From an uncultured Lachnospiraceae bacterium (GTDB lineage: Bacteria; Bacillota; Clostridia; Lachnospirales; Lachnospiraceae), in assembly GCA_944377405.1 (NCBI GenBank), contig CALWES010000001.1, forward strand, positions 186,001 to 250,000: DNA of 64,000 bases. The letters are read 5' to 3'. The notes below the pieces were generated by a model. It was given only the letters and a program-made list of their open reading frames with translations, made no database searches and was not told where the DNA came from. The position numbers and the translations under genes were made by a program. Below, piece after piece: positions 8,211-17,380 of the stretch (position 1 is the stretch's first letter; the number at the start of each line of letters is the position of its first letter).

Positions 8211-8233
8211 TCATTTATGGCCCTGTGATTTCT

Positions 8234-9190
8234 TTACAGGATCGGCCGCATATAGAAGTTTCCTGTTACGCTCTCTGAATTCATGACATTGATAAAGGCA
8301 TGGGCATCGATGCTGCGCACGAAGCGGCGCACATTCTGTACCTCTTCTGCAGAAAGGATGCTGTAGACAACGTAATGGGGCTTATGGGTATAGGCGCCCT
8401 CCGCCTTGAACATGGTGGCGGAGTGATGGGTCATCTCCATGATCTTGTCCGCAATGTCCTGAGGCTTGTCCGTGATGATGAATACCGTCTTCTTGGCGTA
8501 GCGCTTATAGAGGGTATTCAGCACCTGGGTCTGACAGAACTGGAAAATAATAGTGTAAAGGGCACTGTCCATTCCAAAAAGGATCCCTGAGATCAGGATG
8601 ATGGTGGCATTGAAGGCCAGGACATAGTTCCAGGTACTGATTCCTTTCCGAACTGAAAAATACATGGCCACAAAGTCCGTACCCCCTGAGGAGGCTCCCG
8701 CATTCAGGATCAGGCTGATGGCGGATCCGTTGATGATGCCTCCGAAAATAGAGATCAGAAGAGGGTCATAGGTCACTGCATGGGCCGGAATGATATCCGT
8801 CATGAGGGACATCATCACGATACACAGACAGGAAAAAAGGGTAAATTTCTTTCCTACGGTCTTAAAAGCCAGATAAGCCGGAATGGCGTTTACCAGAAAG
8901 CTCAGGGGCGAAAATGGGATCTCCATGTGCAGGAAATGCTCGAATATCCTCTGAGTCAGGACGACTACGCCGTTTGCCCCACCGGGAAGGAGGCCTCCCT
9001 GGTTGATGAAGGTCTTCATGTTGATGGCCATGATCAGGCTCCCCAGAGCCACGATCAGAAGGGTCTTTGCATTGGCTTCGATCCGGTTGTTGTTCTGCTG
9101 GGCGATATAGGCCGCATAGGCCTTATCTATTTTCTGGTTGCAGGGCTCCTGCTCCATAGGCTGCCCTGCGCTGTTCTCTTCCGTATTCAT
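8234..9190 (-). CDS. YitT family membrane protein (DUF161 + DUF2179)
   Basis: 318 residues. A hydrophilic N-terminus (1-42) is followed by five or six transmembrane segments between about 43 and 215, with the family motif N-Q-G-G-L-L-P-G-G-A-N-G-V near 64 and G-A-S-S-G-G-T-D-F at about 166. A cytosolic DUF2179 domain (about 230-318) includes K-K-T-V-F-I-I-T-D-K and T-H-H-S-A-T. This is the YitT/YpjC/YqfU group, whose transported substrate is unknown. Single gene, terminated at 8171-8210. Start ATG chosen as the only early Met. Confidence 0.9.
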   Translation of the reverse strand: MNTEENSAGQPMEQEPCNQKIDKAYAAYIAQQNNNRIEANAKTLLIVALGSLIMAINMKTFINQGGLLPGGANGVVVLTQRIFEHFLHMEIPFSPLSFLVNAIPAYLAFKTVGKKFTLFSCLCIVMMSLMTDIIPAHAVTYDPLLISIFGGIINGSAISLILNAGASSGGTDFVAMYFSVRKGISTWNYVLAFNATIILISGILFGMDSALYTIIFQFCQTQVLNTLYKRYAKKTVFIITDKPQDIADKIMEMTHHSATMFKAEGAYTHKPHYVVYSILSAEEVQNVRRFVRSIDAHAFINVMNSESVTGNFYMRPIL

Positions 9191-9272
9191 AACTCCAATA
9201 AAGTCTTCCTTTGTTATAAAAAGGCCAAAACCAAACGGTTTCAGCCTTTCTTATATTTGTATCTCTGAGCGA

Positions 9273-9632
9273 TTACTTATTTAAAGCGGACTTTGCAAGC
9301 TCGCAGAGCTGTGCAAATCCCTTTGCATCGCTGATGGCCATCTCGGAAAGCATCTTACGGTTTACATCGATACCTGCAGCCTTCAGGCCGTGCATCAGGT
9401 TGGAGTAGCTCAGGCCGTTCAGTCTTGCTCCTGCATTGATACGGGTGATCCAAAGAGCTCTGTACTGTCTCTTCTTCTCCTTACGTCCTCTGTATGCATT
9501 TGCAAGGGCTCTCATGACTGACTGCTTTGCAACACGGTACTGCTTGGAACGCGCACCTCTGTAACCTTTAGCCATCTTGAGTACTCTGTTATGCTTTTTC
9601 TTTGCGTTTAATCCGCCTTTGATTCTTGCCAT
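9273..9632 (-). CDS. rplT: 50S ribosomal protein L20
   Basis: 119 residues, full length for L20, a 23S rRNA-binding assembly protein. The basic N-terminal tail ([14 protein letters not shown]) and core ([13 protein letters not shown]) are diagnostic. Last gene of infC-rpmI-rplT, 25 bases after rpmI. In Firmicutes L20 represses the operon by binding the infC leader. Confidence 0.98.
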   Translation of the reverse strand: MARIKGGLNAKKKHNRVLKMAKGYRGARSKQYRVAKQSVMRALANAYRGRKEKKRQYRALWITRINAGARLNGLSYSNLMHGLKAAGIDVNRKMLSEMAISDAKGFAQLCELAKSALNK

Positions 9633-9657
9633 TTCTTTTTCCTCCTCTCACTAAAAA

Positions 9658-9855
9658 TTACAGATACGGCATGATCTTCTTCATGGTTGCGAAGTTGGTC
9701 GTGTCTGTTTCAACTGCCTTTCTCAGGTGTCTCTTTCTCTTGGTGGTCTTCTTTGTAAGGATGTGAGACTTGTTTGCATGATATCTCATAAGCTTGCCGG
9801 TACCGGTCTTTTTAAAACGCTTCTGAGCAGCTTTTTTGGTCTTGTACTTTACCAT
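9658..9855 (-). CDS. rpmI: 50S ribosomal protein L35
   Basis: 65 residues, highly basic, starting [10 protein letters not shown] and with the L35 signature [16 protein letters not shown]. Middle gene of infC-rpmI-rplT. Good SD (AGGAGG) before the ATG. Confidence 0.98.
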   Translation of the reverse strand: MVKYKTKKAAQKRFKKTGTGKLMRYHANKSHILTKKTTKRKRHLRKAVETDTTNFATMKKIMPYL

Positions 9856-9927
9856 AGATTTTTCCTCCTACATAGAACTTTCTTATATGCCTTTTGGCCA
9901 GGTCCGAAACGGTCCCTGTAAGCTTGA

Positions 9928-10452
9928 TTAATTGGATTTCTTCGGGCTCAGGATGATCACAAGGCTTCTGCCCTCTGCCTTGGAAGGCTTGTCCACCTGT
10001 GAGATGTCGGAAAGCTGTTCTGCGATCTCGTCCAGAATGTGCTTTGACTGCATCATTCTCGTCATCTCACGGCCCCGGAAGCGCAGGTTGACCTTCACCT
10101 TGTTACCCTTCTCCAGGAACTTCCTTGCAGCTCCCATCTTGGTGTTCAGGTCGTTGGTATCAATATTCGGAGATAAACGAACTTCCTTTATCTCGATCAC
10201 CTTCTGCTTTTTCTTGTTTTCCTTTTCCCGACGCTTCAGCTCGTAACGGTACTTTGAAAAATCGATGATCTTAACCACCGGCGGATTGGCCGTGGGCGCG
10301 ATCTTTACCAGATCAAGCTCTGCTTCGTAGGCCAGCTTCTGAGCCTCCTGAGCGCTCATGATTCCCAGCTGCTCGCCCTCCGCTCCGATCACGCGGACTT
10401 CCTTGTCCCGGATCTGTTCGTTCACCTGTACGTTGATGTCGCTGATATGAAT
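9928..10452 (-). CDS. infC: Translation initiation factor IF-3 (probable AUU start)
   Basis: IF-3 binds the 30S subunit and checks the start codon. The body N-E-Q-I-R-D-K-E-V-R ... P-K-K-S-N is full length, with N-domain, helical linker rich in K/E (K-R-R-E-K-E-N-K-K-K-Q-K) and C-domain. No ATG lies at the expected start. A GTG at 10425 begins V-N-E-Q-I-R but lacks a SD. Nine codons upstream an in-frame ATT (10452) follows a strong GAGGGGG. AUU starts on infC are known in other bacteria, where IF-3 represses its own translation; the extent here (174 codons) assumes it. First gene of infC-rpmI-rplT. Confidence 0.9.
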   Translation of the reverse strand: MHISDINVQVNEQIRDKEVRVIGAEGEQLGIMSAQEAQKLAYEAELDLVKIAPTANPPVVKIIDFSKYRYELKRREKENKKKQKVIEIKEVRLSPNIDTNDLNTKMGAARKFLEKGNKVKVNLRFRGREMTRMMQSKHILDEIAEQLSDISQVDKPSKAEGRSLVIILSPKKSN

Positions 10453-10656
10453 ACACCCCCTCTACTGAATGTCATGTCCCTGCGTCACTGTTTGGACGTC
10501 CTGCCCGCTCTCGTAAGATTAAAAAAGCGGATACCAGAAAGTATCCGCTTAAACATCGTGTCTGCTGTCCTGCATATACCATGCATGAAACTGCCGATAT
10601 TTACCTGAAAGCTCCTGCTTACGAGGTGTGGCGGATCGCCCTCTTCTATTTCAAAC
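10453..10656 (-). promoter_or_regulatory. infC leader (L20-type autoregulatory leader)
   Basis: About 200 untranslated bases lie between the promoter and infC, containing an intrinsic terminator (10519-10550). This layout, promoter then long leader then terminator then infC-rpmI-rplT, is that of the L20 leader attenuator. The full secondary structure was not computed, so the class is inferred from context. Confidence 0.65.
10519..10550 (-). terminator. Attenuator terminator in the infC leader
   Basis: Minus-strand stem AAGCGGATAC / GTATCCGCTT with a short loop, followed by TTTTTTAAT. It lies about 70 bases before the infC start region, so readthrough is needed for expression. Confidence 0.85.
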
Positions 10657-10662
10657 ATTGGT

Positions 10663-10691
10663 ATATTACACGAAACGCCCCTGAAAGTCAA
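10663..10691 (-). promoter_or_regulatory. Promoter of infC-rpmI-rplT
   Basis: TTGACT (10686-10691) and TAATAT (10663-10668) separated by exactly 17 bases, just past the thrS stop codon. Confidence 0.85.
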
Positions 10692-10700
10692 GGGTTTTTA

Positions 10701-12506
10701 TTATTTTTTCTCCTGAGGCTGTACCGTGACCTCTCTTGCGATCTTACCGTCGATCTCCTTCCGGATGGCATCGATGAATGCCGGTACGCTCTCAGCGCCC
10801 TCATCTCCTGCAAATCTGGAGCGGACGGAAACGGTCTCATCCGCCTCATCCTTTTCTCCAACGATGAGCATGTAGGGAACCTTTGCCTTCTGGGCTTCCC
10901 GGATCTTCCAGCCGAGCTTCTCGGAACGTCTGTCCACTTCTGTCCTGATGCCGGCGTCATCCAGCTGCTGATAAACCTTCTCTGCATAGTCCAGATACTT
11001 GTCGGATACGGGAAGGATCCTTGCCTGTACCGGAGCCAGCCAGGTGGGGAATGCACCGGCGAAGTGCTCGATCAGGATACCGATGAAGCGCTCGATGGAA
11101 CCGAAGATAACTCTGTGGATCATGATGGGCCTGTGCTTCTCACCGTCAGGTCCCATGTACTCCAGCTCAAATCTCTGGGGCAGCTGGAAGTCAAGCTGAA
11201 TGGTTCCGCACTGCCAGTCACGGCCAATGGCGTCGATGAGATGGAAGTCGATCTTGGGTCCGTAGAAGGCGCCGTCTCCCTCGTTGATGGTATAAGGAAG
11301 CTTTGCTGCCTCAAGGGCCTCTTTCAGGCCGTTTTCAGCCATCTCCCAATCCTCATCGGATCCCATGGAATCCTCGGGTCTTGTGGAGAGCTCTACCGTA
11401 TATTTGAAGCCAAGGAGGCTGTACAGATCGTCGATCATCCGTACCACTCCAAGGATCTCGTCCTTGATCTGCTCCGGCATCATAAAGATGTGGGCATCGT
11501 CCTGGGTAAAGCAGCGTACACGGAACAGGCCGTGGAGCTGACCTGATTTCTCATGTCTGTGTACCAGTCCAAGCTCACCCACACGAAGGGGCAGATCCCT
11601 GTAGGAACGGGGCTCGGAGGCATATACCAGAACGCCGCCCGGGCAGTTCATGGGCTTTACCGCATAATCCTCATCGTCGATCACCGTTGTATACATGTTC
11701 TCCTTATAGTGATCCCAGTGTCCGGAGGTCTCCCAGAGCTTCCGGTTCAGGATGATGGGGGTGGATACCTCCACGTAGCCGTTCTTATGATGCACCTGTC
11801 TCCAGTAATCGATAAGGGTATTCTTAAGGGTCATGCCGTTGGGAAGGAAGAAGGGGAAGCCGGGTCCTGCTTCATTGAACATGAAGATCCCCAGATCTCT
11901 TCCGATCTTTCTGTGGTCTCTCTTCTTTGCTTCCTCCAGCATATGAAGATACTGCTCCAGCTCCTCCTTTGTGGGGAAGGCAGTACCGTAGATCCTGGTA
12001 AGCATCTTATTCTTTTCGGAGCCTCTCCAGTAAGCACCGGCCAGGGACTGAAGCTTGAAGGCCTTGCCCACTTCCCTGGTGGACTGAAGGTGCGGTCCTG
12101 CGCAGAGGTCCGTAAAGTCACCCTGCTTGAAGAAGGAGATCAGCTCACCCTCCGGCAGATCCTGGATCAGCTCCACCTTATAGGGCTCCTGCTTCTCTTC
12201 CATCAGCTTAAGGGCTTCTTCCCTGGGAAGGGTGAAGTACTCGAATTTTTCATTTTCCTTTACGATCTTGCGCATCTCCGTCTCGATCTTCGGAAGATCA
12301 GCCTCAGAGATGGGCTCCCGGAAATCGATGTCGTAATAGAAGCCCTCGGCGATGGAGGGACCGATCGCAAGCTTTGCATCCGGGTAAAGGCGCTTCACTG
12401 CCTGAGCCAGTACATGGGAGCAGCTGTGGCGCAGAGTGCTGAGGTACTCCGGATCCTTTTCATCCACTTCATGGATGCTTCCGTCGTGCATTGTTAATTT
12501 TGCCAT
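10701..12506 (-). CDS. thrS: Threonyl-tRNA synthetase without the N-terminal TGS domain
   Basis: 601 residues. It charges tRNA-Thr. The usual N-terminal TGS domain of about 60 residues is absent: only about 20 residues precede the editing-domain motif R-H-S-C-S-H (His27/His31). The second editing motif D-L-C-A-G-P-H follows. The class II catalytic core has M-N-C-P-G-G (zinc Cys), the R-H-E-K-S-G motif 2 and G-S-I-E-R-F motif 3. The anticodon-binding domain (about 490-590) is complete. The ATG has a good AGGAGG, so truncation by misread start is unlikely. Preceded by a Thr T-box; monocistronic. Confidence 0.96.
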   Translation of the reverse strand: MAKLTMHDGSIHEVDEKDPEYLSTLRHSCSHVLAQAVKRLYPDAKLAIGPSIAEGFYYDIDFREPISEADLPKIETEMRKIVKENEKFEYFTLPREEALKLMEEKQEPYKVELIQDLPEGELISFFKQGDFTDLCAGPHLQSTREVGKAFKLQSLAGAYWRGSEKNKMLTRIYGTAFPTKEELEQYLHMLEEAKKRDHRKIGRDLGIFMFNEAGPGFPFFLPNGMTLKNTLIDYWRQVHHKNGYVEVSTPIILNRKLWETSGHWDHYKENMYTTVIDDEDYAVKPMNCPGGVLVYASEPRSYRDLPLRVGELGLVHRHEKSGQLHGLFRVRCFTQDDAHIFMMPEQIKDEILGVVRMIDDLYSLLGFKYTVELSTRPEDSMGSDEDWEMAENGLKEALEAAKLPYTINEGDGAFYGPKIDFHLIDAIGRDWQCGTIQLDFQLPQRFELEYMGPDGEKHRPIMIHRVIFGSIERFIGILIEHFAGAFPTWLAPVQARILPVSDKYLDYAEKVYQQLDDAGIRTEVDRRSEKLGWKIREAQKAKVPYMLIVGEKDEADETVSVRSRFAGDEGAESVPAFIDAIRKEIDGKIAREVTVQPQEKK

Positions 12507-12532
12507 TTAGTTTTCCTCCTTTTGCAGGAAAC

Positions 12533-12760
12533 AAAAAGTCCCCTGCTATTTTATATAGCAAGGGACGATATTCATCGCGGTTCCACCCTTTTTGTATGGC
12601 TTTGCCATACCACTCATTTTCTGATGATAACGGAATCACCGTTCCCGATTAAGGGACGCTCCGAGGTGGTTTTCACGTCCGTTTCCCGTAAGGTGCTTCC
12701 AGCCGGTGACACCTCTCTCTCTTACGTTCCGCGGGGCTACTGTCCTCATCAACGCTTTGT
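12533..12760 (-). promoter_or_regulatory. T-box riboswitch (threonine) upstream of thrS
   Basis: The minus strand carries the T-box consensus GGGTGGAACCGCG (12576-12588), an upstream Stem I with a GGTGTCACC apical region, and a likely specifier ACC (Thr) within 12665-12670 after GTGAAA. The competing terminator GTCCCCTGCTA...TAGCAAGGGAC followed by five T is at 12533-12566. Uncharged tRNA-Thr would stabilise the antiterminator. Confidence 0.95.
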
Positions 12761-12766
12761 GTCTTG

Positions 12767-12794
12767 ATTATAGCAAATTCCAGTTTTCTGTCAA
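12767..12794 (-). promoter_or_regulatory. Promoter of thrS
   Basis: TTGACA (12789-12794) and TATAAT (12767-12772), 16 bases apart with a TGC extended -10. Its -35 overlaps the last codons of engB. Confidence 0.9.
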
Positions 12795-13414
12795 GAGATA
12801 TTTTCCTGATCCGAAGGAGCCGTCTCCAGGAGCCGGTAGATCTCCTCTCTCCCGAACTTTGTTTCCGATGAGAAGGGGATCAGGATATCCTCCTCTCCCA
12901 TGGAAAGGGTCTCCCGGATCAGCTTTTTCGCCTTTGGGATCTCGTTTTTCTTCAGCTTGTCATACTTCGTGGCCACTACCACGGGATGAAAGCCGTTATG
13001 GATGATCCAGTCATACATCATGCAGTCATCTCCCGTGGGCTTATGGCGCATGTCCACCAGCAGGAAGACCTTCTGAAGCTGTTTTGACTTCTTCAGGTAG
13101 CGCTCCACCATCTGGCCCCATTTTGCTCTGACGCTTTCGTTGGCCTTGGTAAAGCCGTACCCCGGCAGGTCCACCAGATAAAAGGCATCATTCACATTAT
13201 AAAAGTTGATGGTCTGGGTCTTGCCCGGGGTGGCGGAGGTGCGGGCCAGGGACTTTCTCTGCATCAGGGCATTGATGAGGCTGGACTTTCCCACATTGGA
13301 CTTTCCCGCAAAGGCAAACTCCGGGAACCGGTTCTCCGGAAGCTTGCTGGTAATGCCGCAGACCGTCTCAAGCTCGGCCTTTTTCACGGTGAGGGAAGGG
13401 CGTACCTCCGTCAT
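12791..13414 (-). CDS. engB: Ribosome biogenesis GTP-binding protein EngB (YsxC)
   Basis: 207 residues, a single TRAFAC GTPase domain needed for late 50S assembly. G1 is G-K-S-N-V-G-K-S (about 36-43), G2 includes the conserved T in T-P-G-K-T-Q, G3 is D-L-P-G-Y-G, and G4 is T-K-Y-D. Its ATG overlaps the clpX stop by 4 bases, so it is co-expressed with clpX. The thrS promoter overlaps its 3' end. Confidence 0.96.
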   Translation of the reverse strand: MTEVRPSLTVKKAELETVCGITSKLPENRFPEFAFAGKSNVGKSSLINALMQRKSLARTSATPGKTQTINFYNVNDAFYLVDLPGYGFTKANESVRAKWGQMVERYLKKSKQLQKVFLLVDMRHKPTGDDCMMYDWIIHNGFHPVVVATKYDKLKKNEIPKAKKLIRETLSMGEEDILIPFSSETKFGREEIYRLLETAPSDQENIS

Positions 13415-14706
13415 GACGCTTCACCTCTGCTGAGTCCCTCCTGATCCATGGAAGAGGCCTGCGTGCGTCTGCGCACCTGAGGCGGCTCCGTACCATTGAC
13501 GCAGCCCTCCGTGATGGTCACTGCCTCTACGTCCGGATCTGAGGGGATCTCGTACATGATATCCATCATAACGGACTCCATGATGCTTCTGAGGCCTCTG
13601 GCTCCGGTCTTTCTCTCAACGGCCTGGTGAGCCACCGCCCGGATCGCTTCCGGGGTAAAGGAAAGCTCCACGCCGTCGATCTCAAAGAGCTTCTGATACT
13701 GCTTCAGCAGGGCGTTCTTGGGCTCCGTCAGGATCCGTACCAGGGAATCCTCGTCCAGGGACTTAAGGGTCACATTGATGGGCACACGTCCGATGAACTC
13801 CGGGATCAGTCCGAACTTCACCAGATCCTGGGGCTCCACCTGTGCCAGAAGCTCATCGATGCTCTGCTGGTTTTTATCCACGATCTCCGCGCCGAAACCG
13901 ATGCTGCCGGAGGAGATACGCTGATCCACGATCTTCTCCAGGCCGTCAAAGGCGCCGCCGCAGATAAAGAGGATATTTGTAGTATCGATTTCCATGAGCT
14001 CCTGATGGGGGTGCTTTCTGCCTCCCTGGGGAGGAACGGAAGCTATGGTTCCCTCCAGGATCTTCAAAAGAGCCTGCTGAACACCTTCTCCGGAAACATC
14101 ACGGGTGATGGATACGTTCTCGGCTTTTTTCGTGATCTTGTCGATCTCATCGATATAGATGATGCCCACCTCAGCCCGCTCGATATTCATGTCCGCAGCC
14201 TGGATCAGCTTCAGAAGGATGTTTTCCACATCCTCTCCCACATATCCGGCCTCCGTAAGGGTCGTTGCGTCTGCAATGGCAAAGGGAACCCCCAGCATCT
14301 TCGCCAGGGACTGGGCCAGGTAGGTCTTTCCGGAACCCGTAGGGCCGATCATCAGGATATTGGATTTCTGTACCTCAATATCCTGGATCTTTCCGAGGAT
14401 TCGCTTATAATGATTGTACACCGCTACGGAAAGGAACTTTTTGGCCTCATCCTGTCCGATGACATATTCATCCAGATATTCCTTGATCTCCCGGGGCTTT
14501 AACAGGTTGATCTCCTGCTGTATGGAGTGCTCCTCCATACCGTTTTTGGCAAACTCCTCCTCCAGGATCTCGCCGCAAAGCTCGATACACTCGTCGCAAA
14601 TAAAGGTATTGTTGGAGCCTGCAATGAGCTTCCGCACCTGCCCCTGAGACTTTCCGCAGAAGCTGCATCTGATCTTATCAGGTGTTTTCGATGTAATTCT
14701 GTCCAT
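13411..14706 (-). CDS. clpX: ATP-dependent Clp protease ATPase subunit ClpX
   Basis: 431 residues from the ATG at 14706. An N-terminal zinc-binding domain C-S-F-C-G-K ... C-D-E-C is followed by the AAA+ module with Walker A G-P-T-G-S-G-K-T, Walker B I-D-E-I-D-K, and the C-terminal small domain. It unfolds substrates for ClpP, encoded just upstream. A TTG at 14718 is an alternative start, but it lies within 2 bases of the GGGAG and is less likely. The best SD-like sequence is buried in the hairpin at 14720-14741. Confidence 0.96.
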   Translation of the reverse strand: MDRITSKTPDKIRCSFCGKSQGQVRKLIAGSNNTFICDECIELCGEILEEEFAKNGMEEHSIQQEINLLKPREIKEYLDEYVIGQDEAKKFLSVAVYNHYKRILGKIQDIEVQKSNILMIGPTGSGKTYLAQSLAKMLGVPFAIADATTLTEAGYVGEDVENILLKLIQAADMNIERAEVGIIYIDEIDKITKKAENVSITRDVSGEGVQQALLKILEGTIASVPPQGGRKHPHQELMEIDTTNILFICGGAFDGLEKIVDQRISSGSIGFGAEIVDKNQQSIDELLAQVEPQDLVKFGLIPEFIGRVPINVTLKSLDEDSLVRILTEPKNALLKQYQKLFEIDGVELSFTPEAIRAVAHQAVERKTGARGLRSIMESVMMDIMYEIPSDPDVEAVTITEGCVNGTEPPQVRRRTQASSMDQEGLSRGEAS

Positions 14707-14719
14707 TTTCTCACACAAA

Positions 14720-14741
14720 GCTCCCGCCCGAAAGCGGGAGT
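14720..14741 (-). terminator. Hairpin between clpP and clpX
   Basis: Stem CTCCCGC / GCGGGAG with a tight loop, then CTTTGTG. The T run is poor, so it is more likely an intercistronic processing or SD-masking hairpin than a full terminator. Confidence 0.5.
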
Positions 14742-14747
14742 CCTATT

Positions 14748-15332
14748 TTAATTTTTGTTTGTAATGATCTGGTCTACGATGCCGTATTCCATTGCTTCCT
14801 GGGCCGTCATCCACTTATCCCGCTCCGTGTCCTGAGCGATTCGCTCCACGGTCTGTCCTGTATTGGCTGCCAGGATCTCGTTCATCTTCTGCTTGGTCCT
14901 GAGGATCCACTCTGCTGTGATCTGGATCTCAGTTGCCTGGCCCTGGGCTCCGCCTGAGGGCTGATGGATCATCACTTCTGCGTTGGGCAGGGCAAAACGC
15001 TTGCCCTTTGCACCGCCTGCCAGAAGGAAGGCTCCCATGCTGGCTGCCATGCCGATGCAGATGGTGGATACATCGCACTTGATGTAGTTCATGGTATCAT
15101 AAATGGCCATTCCTGCAGTGATCACGCCGCCGGGGCTGTTGATGTACAGATGGACATCCTTGGAGGGATCCTCTGATTCCAGGAACAGAAGCTGTGCCAC
15201 AACGAGGGATGCCGAAACTTCATTCACCTCTTCTCCAAGGAAAATGATCCTGTCCTTCAGTAATCTGGAATAAATATCATATGAGCGTTCCCCTCTGGAG
15301 GTCTGCTCAATGACATAAGGTACTAATGCCAT
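14748..15332 (-). CDS. clpP: ATP-dependent Clp protease proteolytic subunit ClpP
   Basis: 194 residues, normal ClpP length. The serine-protease triad is visible: Ser in G-M-A-A-S-M-G-A-F, His in V-M-I-H-Q-P, and Asp in the E-R-D region near 171-173. N-terminal [16 protein letters not shown] is characteristic. Forms the tetradecameric chamber served by ClpX. It lies between tig and clpX, the usual tig-clpP-clpX order, with a terminator hairpin separating it from tig. Confidence 0.97.
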   Translation of the reverse strand: MALVPYVIEQTSRGERSYDIYSRLLKDRIIFLGEEVNEVSASLVVAQLLFLESEDPSKDVHLYINSPGGVITAGMAIYDTMNYIKCDVSTICIGMAASMGAFLLAGGAKGKRFALPNAEVMIHQPSGGAQGQATEIQITAEWILRTKQKMNEILAANTGQTVERIAQDTERDKWMTAQEAMEYGIVDQIITNKN

Positions 15333-15358
15333 AAACCGCTCCTTTATTCATATAATCC

Positions 15359-15391
15359 GAAAAGTCCTGCCTGTCACGGACAGGCAGGCTT
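15359..15391. terminator. Terminator between tig and clpP
   Basis: A 10-bp perfect stem CCTGCCTGTC / GACAGGCAGG with a 3-base loop and TTTT on the minus side; the plus side also has a short T run. Confidence 0.8.
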
Positions 15392-15402
15392 TTCATATGC
15401 GC

Positions 15403-16740
15403 TTATTCTTCGCTTGCTTCTTCTTTCTTTTCCTTCTTCTCCTTCTTGGGGGAAGTCAGCTCTGCGTTCTTCACAAGGAGATCAATAGCCTCCTGGCAAG
15501 CCAGATCAAGCTTCATGGCCTTGATCTCATTCTCGCCCATGAGGTTGCGGATCTGCTCCTTGTCCATCTTGTAGCTCTCAGCCATCTTGCCGATCTCTTC
15601 CTCCACACGCTCCTCGGAGATCTCGATGTTCTCGGCCTTTACAACTGCCTCAAGTACAAGTCTGGTCTTGATGTTGGTCTCAGCCTGGGGCTTCATGTTC
15701 TTTCTCAGGTCTTCCATGGTCATGCCGGTAATGGCAAGATACTGCTCAAGGGGGATACCCTGAGACTGCATCCTTCTTGCATAGTCATTTACCATCTGGT
15801 CGATCTGTGCATCAACCATGGGCTCAGGAAGCTCTACCTTGCTGTTGTCCACAACAGCCTTTACAACGGTGTTCTCGTTCTGCTGTGCAGCCCACTTCTC
15901 CTTCTCGGCCTTGATCTGCTTCTTCAGGTCAGCCTTGAACTCCTTCAGGGTCTCGAACTCGGATACCTCGGATGCGAACTCATCGTCCAGCTCCGGAAGC
16001 TCCTTTACCTTAAGCTCCTTCACTTTTACCTTGAAGACTGCCGGCTTACCTGCCAGTTCCTTTGCATGGTACTCAGTCGGGAAGGTAACGTTTACTTCGA
16101 ACTCATCTCCTACCTTGTGTCCTGCAACCTGATCCTCGAAGGTATCGATGAACTGGTGGGAACCGATGGTAAGAGGATAGTCCTCGCCCTTTCCGCCGGC
16201 GAAGGCCTTTCCGTCAATATATCCGTCGAAATCAATGGTAACGATATCGTTCTTCTTGATCTTGCGGTCCTCTTCTACAGTGATGATCCTGGCGTTCTGC
16301 TCCTGGAGGCGCTTTAATCTTGCGTCCACATCCTTTGCGGTAACGGATACATCAGCCTTCTCAGCCTTTACACCCTTGTACTCGCCAAGCTCTGCCTCAG
16401 GCTTAACTGCAACGGTTGCAGTATAAACGAGGGGCTGTCCCTTCTCGATCTTCTCGATGGCGATCTCCGGACGGGAAACGATCTCAAGGCCGGACTCCTT
16501 TGCAGCACCCGGATAGGTCCTGTCAAGGATGATATCGATGGCATCCTCATAGAATACGGAGGGGCCGTACATCTTCTCGATCATTGCCTTGGGGGCATGG
16601 CCCTTTCTGAATCCGGGGATGGTGATATTTTTCTTCTGCTTGTTGTAAGCATCGTTCATAGCCTTGTCAAATTCTTCGGCAGTTACCTCTACCGTCAGCT
16701 TTGCCATGCTTTTTTCAAGATTTTCTACCTTTACGCTCAT
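15403..16740 (-). CDS. tig: Trigger factor
   Basis: 445 residues. Ribosome-bound folding chaperone with prolyl isomerase activity. The N-terminal ribosome-docking segment (G-F-R-K-G-H-A-P near 43-50) is the signature loop; the FKBP-type PPIase domain lies at about 150-250 (D-F-D-G-Y-I-D-G and F-P-T-E-Y); the helical C-terminal arms follow. The tail is a Lys/Glu-rich extension. It begins tig-clpP-clpX-engB and has its own promoter at 16782-16810. Confidence 0.97.
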   Translation of the reverse strand: MSVKVENLEKSMAKLTVEVTAEEFDKAMNDAYNKQKKNITIPGFRKGHAPKAMIEKMYGPSVFYEDAIDIILDRTYPGAAKESGLEIVSRPEIAIEKIEKGQPLVYTATVAVKPEAELGEYKGVKAEKADVSVTAKDVDARLKRLQEQNARIITVEEDRKIKKNDIVTIDFDGYIDGKAFAGGKGEDYPLTIGSHQFIDTFEDQVAGHKVGDEFEVNVTFPTEYHAKELAGKPAVFKVKVKELKVKELPELDDEFASEVSEFETLKEFKADLKKQIKAEKEKWAAQQNENTVVKAVVDNSKVELPEPMVDAQIDQMVNDYARRMQSQGIPLEQYLAITGMTMEDLRKNMKPQAETNIKTRLVLEAVVKAENIEISEERVEEEIGKMAESYKMDKEQIRNLMGENEIKAMKLDLACQEAIDLLVKNAELTSPKKEKKEKKEEASEE

Positions 16741-16781
16741 TACAAACTCCTAAATGTATATATTTTTCGATAATCCACTGT

Positions 16782-16810
16782 ATTCTAGCACAGTTTAACG
16801 GCCTGTGCAA
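16782..16810 (-). promoter_or_regulatory. Promoter of tig
   Basis: TTGCAC (16805-16810) and TAGAAT (16782-16787), 17 bases apart with a TGC extended -10, right after the CYTH gene's stop codon. Confidence 0.75.
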
Positions 16811-16823
16811 GTAGGAAAACACC

Positions 16824-17309
16824 TTAAACAGGCCTCCCGGCGGGCTTTTGCCCGGTGCCCAGGCTTAATGCTGCATTGCTGTAGGCACGGTCCTCCGTCA
16901 CTTCCCTTCCAAACCACCGGGGTGCCCGGAAGGCTTCTGCCTGCTGCTGGTCCGGGAATTCCACTTCCAGGAGGATCAGTCCCTCCAGGTCGCCGGAAAA
17001 CACATCGATCTCCGCTGTATATCCCTCCGGCAGGCGCTTTTGATATCTGGTCTTCCGGATGATCCTGCCCTCGCACTTTGGCAGGAGGCTCTCATAGGCC
17101 TCTTTCGTAAGGGGCAGGTTATATTCCTCCCGTACCATAAGCCCCTTTCCCTTATAGGTGAGCCAGTACGCCTCTCCATCCCTTCGGATGCGGATGACCG
17201 GCTCCCGGCAGAGATAGCCCTGCCGGATCTCCCTGTGAGGAAGCTCTGAAAGTCCCTCCGGCCGTTCCCCCGGCAGCCACTTCCGTTCGATCTCATACTG
17301 CTGCTTCAT
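16824..17309 (-). CDS. CYTH domain protein
   Basis: 161 residues from the ATG at 17309, which has GGAGGAAGG upstream. The CYTH signature E-I-E-R-K-W-L is at the very N-terminus, with later charged strands I-R-I-R-R, Y-K-G-K-G, I-R-K-T-R-Y and E-I-D-V-F / L-L-E-V-E-F that line the triphosphate tunnel. Members are triphosphatases or adenylate cyclases acting on phosphorylated substrates. Lies downstream of the S1-domain gene but after its terminator (17331-17360), so expression may depend on readthrough. Exact substrate unknown. Confidence 0.88.
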   Translation of the reverse strand: MKQQYEIERKWLPGERPEGLSELPHREIRQGYLCREPVIRIRRDGEAYWLTYKGKGLMVREEYNLPLTKEAYESLLPKCEGRIIRKTRYQKRLPEGYTAEIDVFSGDLEGLILLEVEFPDQQQAEAFRAPRWFGREVTEDRAYSNAALSLGTGQKPAGRPV

Positions 17310-17330
17310 GCTGCGTTCCCTTCCTCCAAT

Positions 17331-17360
17331 AAAAAGGCCGATGCGCTCCGGCATCGGCCC
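17331..17360 (-). terminator. Terminator after the S1-domain gene
   Basis: Stem GGCCGATGC / GCATCGGCC followed by TTTTT on the minus strand, about 20 bases before the start of the S-D of the CYTH gene. Confidence 0.88.
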
Positions 17361-17380
17361 TCGTAAATTCAGTTATTCGA

